A stretch of 64,000 bases of DNA, from positions 248,001 through 312,000 of the forward strand of contig NZ_JAJADQ010000005.1 in the NCBI RefSeq assembly GCF_020447315.1. Direction: 5' to 3'. Position numbers and translations under genes: made by a program. Below are positions 60,213 through 64,000 of the stretch, piece by piece. Below the pieces are notes generated by a model. The model was given only the letters and a program-made list of their open reading frames with translations. It had not been told where the DNA came from and did no database searches. Position 1 is the first letter of the stretch. Each line of letters begins with the position of its first letter. Source of the DNA: Hymenobacter nitidus (GTDB taxonomy: Bacteria > Bacteroidota > Bacteroidia > Cytophagales > Hymenobacteraceae).

Positions 60213-60770
60213 TTATTCCTTGCTGGGGCCGCCCGAAACCTTCTCGATTTCGGTGCTGATGTATTTGAGCAGGCTGTCCAGCTCGGGCGGGGTGCCTTCC
60301 TCGGCCTGCACGGTTTTCAGCTGGCCGTTGGGCTGCCGGATGCTCAGCACCGTGGCGGGCAAATCAGTAGAGCCCTGCGAGTAGCGCTCCTCGTAGGTCG
60401 GGAAGTTGAGGCGGCGGGCATCGTCCAGAATCGTGTTGACAACGGCCTGGGGCAGCTTCAGCTCGTGGCTGCCGGTGCGCGCCACGTAGCCGTAGCCCGT
60501 GTACGATACCCGGCCGTCGGCATACACCGTGGCCTCGTAGTGCGGGCAGGTGCCGAAGCAGGGCGTGCGCTTAAACACGAACACCGGCGCCGAGTCAACC
60601 TTTTTGGCCGCTACATTGGTGGCCACCGGCTTCTTGGTTACCAGCTTGATTTTGGAGCGGTCCGTAACGGCTACCGCCTTGGTTTTGGTTTTGCCGGTAA
60701 TCAGGTTCTGCGCCGGGGCGCTACCAGCCCACAGCAGAAAGACAAGCAGTAAGGAAGCAGGAAGACGCAT
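60213..60770 (-). CDS. DUF6438 secreted protein
   Basis: A 185-residue protein with a signal peptide (about 1-20, ending GSAPAQ). A Lys-rich, low-complexity linker (about 22-60) follows. The DUF6438 domain comes next with the motif FKRTPCFGTCPHYEATVYAD, whose two Cys may form a disulfide. The C-terminal part is helical. The function of this Bacteroidota family is unknown. Confidence 0.85.
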   Translation of the reverse strand: MRLPASLLLVFLLWAGSAPAQNLITGKTKTKAVAVTDRSKIKLVTKKPVATNVAAKKVDSAPVFVFKRTPCFGTCPHYEATVYADGRVSYTGYGYVARTGSHELKLPQAVVNTILDDARRLNFPTYEERYSQGSTDLPATVLSIRQPNGQLKTVQAEEGTPPELDSLLKYISTEIEKVSGGPSKE

Positions 60771-61081
60771 AGGGCGAGGGGTTTGGGAAAGTGGTACCGG
60801 CTAAGTTCCAAAAAACGAGCCACTAAGCAATAACCCGTTTTCACTTGGCACCTACGTAGTTGTGCCGGCCCCGGATGGGGTGCGGTGCTTGCTTGCGAAC
60901 TTCCTTCGGCCTTGTGCTGCGGCAGCGCCTTAAGAGCAGTGGAAGCAGGGCCGACGGGCTGTTGCTGGATGTATTATTGGGCAGAACCTGGCGAGGCACG
61001 AGTGACTGGGAAGACTAAAATGCGCAACGCCTTCCCACCGGATGGCAGGAAGGCGTTGGCAAAAGCTATGGCGCGAAAGAA
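60771..61081. other. gene-free region with yidC terminator
   Basis: No gene is seen in 60771-61020. A hairpin at 61025-61058 (CAACGCCTTCC/GGAAGGCGTTG) lies directly behind the yidC stop on the minus strand, followed by a short T-tract, and probably terminates yidC. Confidence 0.55.
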
Positions 61082-62962
61082 CTAGGAGCGGCGGGTGGGC
61101 TTGCGGGGCTTGTCACCTTTCGGCTCCCGGGGCTCCCGGGGTTCACGAGGCTCTCCGCCGCCTTGCTTGGCCTGGGCTTCGCGCTCCTGGGCGGCCTTCA
61201 TGGCCTCGGCCAGGCGGGCCTGGAAGCCTGAGGGCTTCTTGTCCTTGTTCTTGACCTTGTTGGCTTCGAGCTGGGCGCGCAGCTTGGTTTCATCCACGAA
61301 GCTGCGGGTGATGAACTGCTGGCCGAAAGTCACCATGTTCGACACGAAGTAGTACCAGGTCAGGCCGGCGGCAAAGCTGTTCAGTACGAACATGTAGATA
61401 ACCGGCATTACATAGCCAATTACCTTCATCTGGCCCTGCATCTGGGTGTTGACCTGGTTGCTCTGCCAGGTCATGAGCAGGGTGGAGGCCGTCATCAGCA
61501 GCGTGAAGAGGCTAATATGGTCGCCGTACCACTTGATGTAGAAGGGCAGCTTGATGAAGACGTCGTAGCTGCTCAAATCCTTGGCCCACAGGAACTGCTC
61601 CTGGCGCAGCTCAATGGCATTGGGAAAAAACTGGAACATGGCCAGCAGAATCGGAATGGTGAGCAGCGTGGGTACGCAGCCGGCCAGCGGACTGACGCCG
61701 AAGGCCGAGTAGAGCTTCATCGTCTCGCTCTGAATCTTGGTCTGGTCGTCGCCGTACTTTTCCTTGAGTTCGTCGATTTCGGGCTTGAGCACTTTCATGC
61801 GGGCCTGCGACACGTAGGTTTTGTAGGTCAAAGGCCAGGTTACGAGCTTGATGAGCAGCACGAGCAGGGCGATGATGATGCCGTAGGAGCCGATAAACTG
61901 CTCCAGAAAGTGGAACACGGGCAGAATCACGCCCTTATTCACCCAGCGGAAAATGCCCCAACCCAGGTACACGTTGCGCTCAAAGCCGGGCGCTACGTTT
62001 TCCAGAACCGGCAGGGAGTTGGGCCCAAAGTAGTAGCGGAACTGAGCCTTGCCGCTCTGCACGTCGGCCACCGGAATGGTGAGCGTGCTGCGCATGGTTT
62101 TGAGGAAGGTCTTGTCTTCCAGGTTTACGCTGGAGTTGAACTGGCCGGTGGTGAACTGGTTGTCGGCAATGATACCGGCAATAAAGAAGTCGTGCTTGTG
62201 AGCGGCCCATTTCAGGGGCTCAGCAATTTTCACTTCCTCAGGATTCTCGGAAGCTTCGGCTAGGGCGCCGTGGTCGTCGGAAGCCAGGTAGTGGTTGATG
62301 GTCGAGTGGTTGCGGTTCTGCTGGGCATCCTGCTCGGTCTGGCGCACGTGGTCCTCGAAGGTAAAGGTCAGCGGCTCGGCGGCCAGGGTGCTGGCCACAC
62401 CGGGCATGCGCAGGACGTAGCCTACTTCATAGGAGTCGTCAAACAAGGTGTAGACCTCCTCGATGCTGCCCCCGGCCACGGCGGCCGTGAACGTGAGGCT
62501 CTGGCCTTTCCGCTCGCCCACGGTTACGGGCTGCACCGCGCCGGGCTGGAAATACAGGTCCGAGAGCTTAATGCTGCGGCCGTCGGTGGTGCGGAAGCGG
62601 GTATCGATTTTGGCGCTCTGCGCGTCAATCAGGTCCAGGGGCTTGCCGAAGAACGACTTGTACTTGTTCAGGCGCACGGCTTCTACCTGGCCACCTTTGG
62701 TCGAGAAGGTAACCGTCAGGTTGGCGTTCTGCAGCTGTACCTGCTGGGCCGTGCCCTGACCTGCGGCGGCAAAGGAGCCCAACGTGCGGGCCGCGGCGGC
62801 CGAGTCGAGTGGGGCGGCGGCGGGCGCTACTCCGGTTTTGCTGGCGGCAGTGGGAGCCTTATCGGCGGGTTGGTCTTTGCTCGGCTTAGGCGCGAAGAAA
62901 AACAGGTAGACGAGGAGCAAGGCCGAAATCAGAAACAGGCCGGTTGCTTGGTTTTTGTCCAT
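61082..62962 (-). CDS. yidC: membrane protein insertase YidC
   Basis: A 626-residue insertase that places and folds proteins in the inner membrane with or without Sec. The N-terminal helix is MDKNQATGLFLISALLLVYL, followed by a large periplasmic beta domain (to about 370). The conserved core has five helices (for example FLEQFIGSYGIIIALLVLLI, then TWPLTYKTYVSQARMKVLKP). The tail after residue about 560 is basic with Glu-Pro-Arg repeats, suited to ribosome binding. The ATG at 62962 is the family start. It lies downstream of pyrG, an order also seen in other Bacteroidota. Confidence 0.96.
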   Translation of the reverse strand: MDKNQATGLFLISALLLVYLFFFAPKPSKDQPADKAPTAASKTGVAPAAAPLDSAAAARTLGSFAAAGQGTAQQVQLQNANLTVTFSTKGGQVEAVRLNKYKSFFGKPLDLIDAQSAKIDTRFRTTDGRSIKLSDLYFQPGAVQPVTVGERKGQSLTFTAAVAGGSIEEVYTLFDDSYEVGYVLRMPGVASTLAAEPLTFTFEDHVRQTEQDAQQNRNHSTINHYLASDDHGALAEASENPEEVKIAEPLKWAAHKHDFFIAGIIADNQFTTGQFNSSVNLEDKTFLKTMRSTLTIPVADVQSGKAQFRYYFGPNSLPVLENVAPGFERNVYLGWGIFRWVNKGVILPVFHFLEQFIGSYGIIIALLVLLIKLVTWPLTYKTYVSQARMKVLKPEIDELKEKYGDDQTKIQSETMKLYSAFGVSPLAGCVPTLLTIPILLAMFQFFPNAIELRQEQFLWAKDLSSYDVFIKLPFYIKWYGDHISLFTLLMTASTLLMTWQSNQVNTQMQGQMKVIGYVMPVIYMFVLNSFAAGLTWYYFVSNMVTFGQQFITRSFVDETKLRAQLEANKVKNKDKKPSGFQARLAEAMKAAQEREAQAKQGGGEPREPREPREPKGDKPRKPTRRS

Positions 62963-63130
62963 CGAAGGAAGGTACTGACAGGAATAGGTAAGGGCCGCGG
63001 TGCGGCACGAAATGCAAAGGTACGGGGAAAGCGCGGCTTGCCTCAAAAATCCGGCGAGCCAGAGCAAAGGTCGCTATTGGCAGAGGAATATTCGCAAACC
63101 GGTATTTTTGGCAGAAGGCGGCGTAAAACA

Positions 63131-63240
63131 CGCCTGTCATCCTGAGCAAAGCCAAGGACCTTACCACGCTAGAACGACCGACGTAAAAACGACTCGTTCA
63201 ACTGGGATAAGGTCCTTCGCAAAGCTTAGGATGACAGGCG
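63131..63240. repeat. 110-bp inverted repeat element
   Basis: The left arm CGCCTGTCATCCTGAGC...AAGGACCTTA (63131-63163) and right arm TAAGGTCCTT...AGGATGACAGGCG (63208-63240) are imperfect reverse complements. The ends are perfect over 13 bp. The centre (about 40 nt) is unpaired. It looks like a dispersed REP/MITE-like element, placed between pyrG and yidC. Confidence 0.75.
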
Positions 63241-63259
63241 TCGTTGCTCAGGGAATACC

Positions 63260-64000
63260 CTAAAACTCGTTCTTATGGTGCTGAATGGCGGCTTTCACGA
63301 AGCGCACGAACAGCGGGTGCGGGTTCTGCACGGTACTTTTCAGCTCGGGGTGAAACTGCCCGGCCACAAACCACGGGTGGCCCGCCAGCTCGACTACTTC
63401 CACCAAACCCGTGTCGGGGTTCAGGCCCGAGGGAATCATGCCGGCTTCCTCGAACTGCTGCAGAAACTGGTTGTTGAACTCGTAGCGGTGCCGGTGCCGC
63501 TCACTGATGTGGTTGCGGCCGTAGGCTTTGGCCGCTTTCGAGCCCTTGCGCAGCTCGCAGGCGTAGGCGCCCAGGCGCATGGTGCCGCCTTTCTGGGTAA
63601 TGGTTTTCTGCTCTTCCATCATGGCAATGACGGGAAAGGGCGAGTTGGGGTCCATTTCGGTGGAGGAGGCGCCCTCTAGCTGCAGCACGTTGCGGGCAAA
63701 CTCGACCACCGCGCACTGCATGCCCAAACAGATGCCGAAGAACGGAATCCGGTTTTCGCGCACGTATTTAATAGCGGCCACCTTGCCCTCGAAGCCCCGC
63801 TCGCCAAAGCCGGGCGCTACCAGCACGCCATCTACGCCGTGCAGCAGCTGGGCAATGTTTTCCGAAGTGACGTGGTCTGACTGAATGCTGCGCACCGTGA
63901 CTTTGCACTCATTCTGGGCGCCGGCGTGCACGAAGGCCTCGTTGATGGACTTGTAGGCGTCGGGCAGCTCCACGTACTTACCGACCAAGGCAATGGTGAT
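63260..64000 (-). CDS. pyrG: CTP synthase, C-terminal part (gene continues beyond the window)
   Basis: About 246 residues of the glutamine-amidotransferase half of CTP synthase, which makes CTP from UTP, ATP and glutamine. The frame runs through the right edge as [19 protein letters not shown]. The nucleophile Cys is in [19 protein letters not shown] and the His-Glu pair is in [12 protein letters not shown]. The N-terminal synthetase half lies outside the window. The stop codon is at 63260, followed by an inverted repeat. Confidence 0.95.
   Translation of the reverse strand: MTIALVGKYVELPDAYKSINEAFVHAGAQNECKVTVRSIQSDHVTSENIAQLLHGVDGVLVAPGFGERGFEGKVAAIKYVRENRIPFFGICLGMQCAVVEFARNVLQLEGASSTEMDPNSPFPVIAMMEEQKTITQKGGTMRLGAYACELRKGSKAAKAYGRNHISERHRHRYEFNNQFLQQFEEAGMIPSGLNPDTGLVEVVELAGHPWFVAGQFHPELKSTVQNPHPLFVRFVKAAIQHHKNEF

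Overview
The window looks like a chromosomal segment from a GC-rich member of the Bacteroidota, most likely Hymenobacter or a close relative in the Cytophagales. Supporting signs are the SusC/SusD pair, the TonB receptor with a carboxypeptidase-like N-terminal domain, DUF3098, DUF5683 and DUF6438 proteins, the gene strings ftsX-DUF3098-uppP-truB-ribF and tamB/tsaD/smpB, TAnnTTTG-type -7 boxes, and starts that mostly lack a strong Shine-Dalgarno site. The species was not identified.

Layout. 1-3560 is an accessory stretch with lower GC. It holds the first codons of an SDR gene, a decayed HTH gene, a GNAT acetyltransferase and three small unknown genes, with a short motif (TTTnGCTGAACT) recurring between them. 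3569-6763 is an operon on the minus strand coding for an HlyD adaptor, a DUF4956 membrane protein and a TolC channel, with no ATPase or RND pump. 7263-13049 carries an acetyltransferase/nitrilase fusion, a secreted unknown, a two-subunit CoA transferase with a cupin gene between the subunits, and ribF. 13104-22521 is housekeeping (truB, uppP, DUF3098, ftsX, tamB; divergently tsaD, smpB). 22693-31481 has an NlpC/P60 hydrolase, an HNH nuclease, two tandem front-end desaturases, an alpha/beta hydrolase, an M48 protease and a secreted unknown. 31730-45317 contains rpsA, tRNA-Cys, cphA, kdsA, methyltransferases, apaG, ung, lepB, dapB and DUF5683.

45328-54380 is the most unusual arrangement. parB and parA, normally adjacent, are separated by about 7.3 kb. 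That stretch holds a SusD/SusC pair with a LacI-type operator palindrome, a divergent Tat-exported GH43 enzyme, ten copies of a 21-nt tandem repeat that begins on the GH43 stop codon, and a small S1-like gene directly behind parA. 54483-64000 returns to general functions: an MBL-fold hydrolase, a peptide-binding lipoprotein, a TonB receptor, DUF6438, yidC and the 3' part of pyrG.

Several intergenic regions hold long inverted repeats (23523-23680, 42455-42610, 63131-63240). They look like dispersed REP/MITE-type elements; one supplies the stop codons of both flanking genes. No CRISPR array, rRNA, transposase or prophage was seen. Best candidates for something new are the HlyD-DUF4956-TolC operon, the 21-nt repeat array, the split parA/parB locus and the recurring motif of the first 3 kb.
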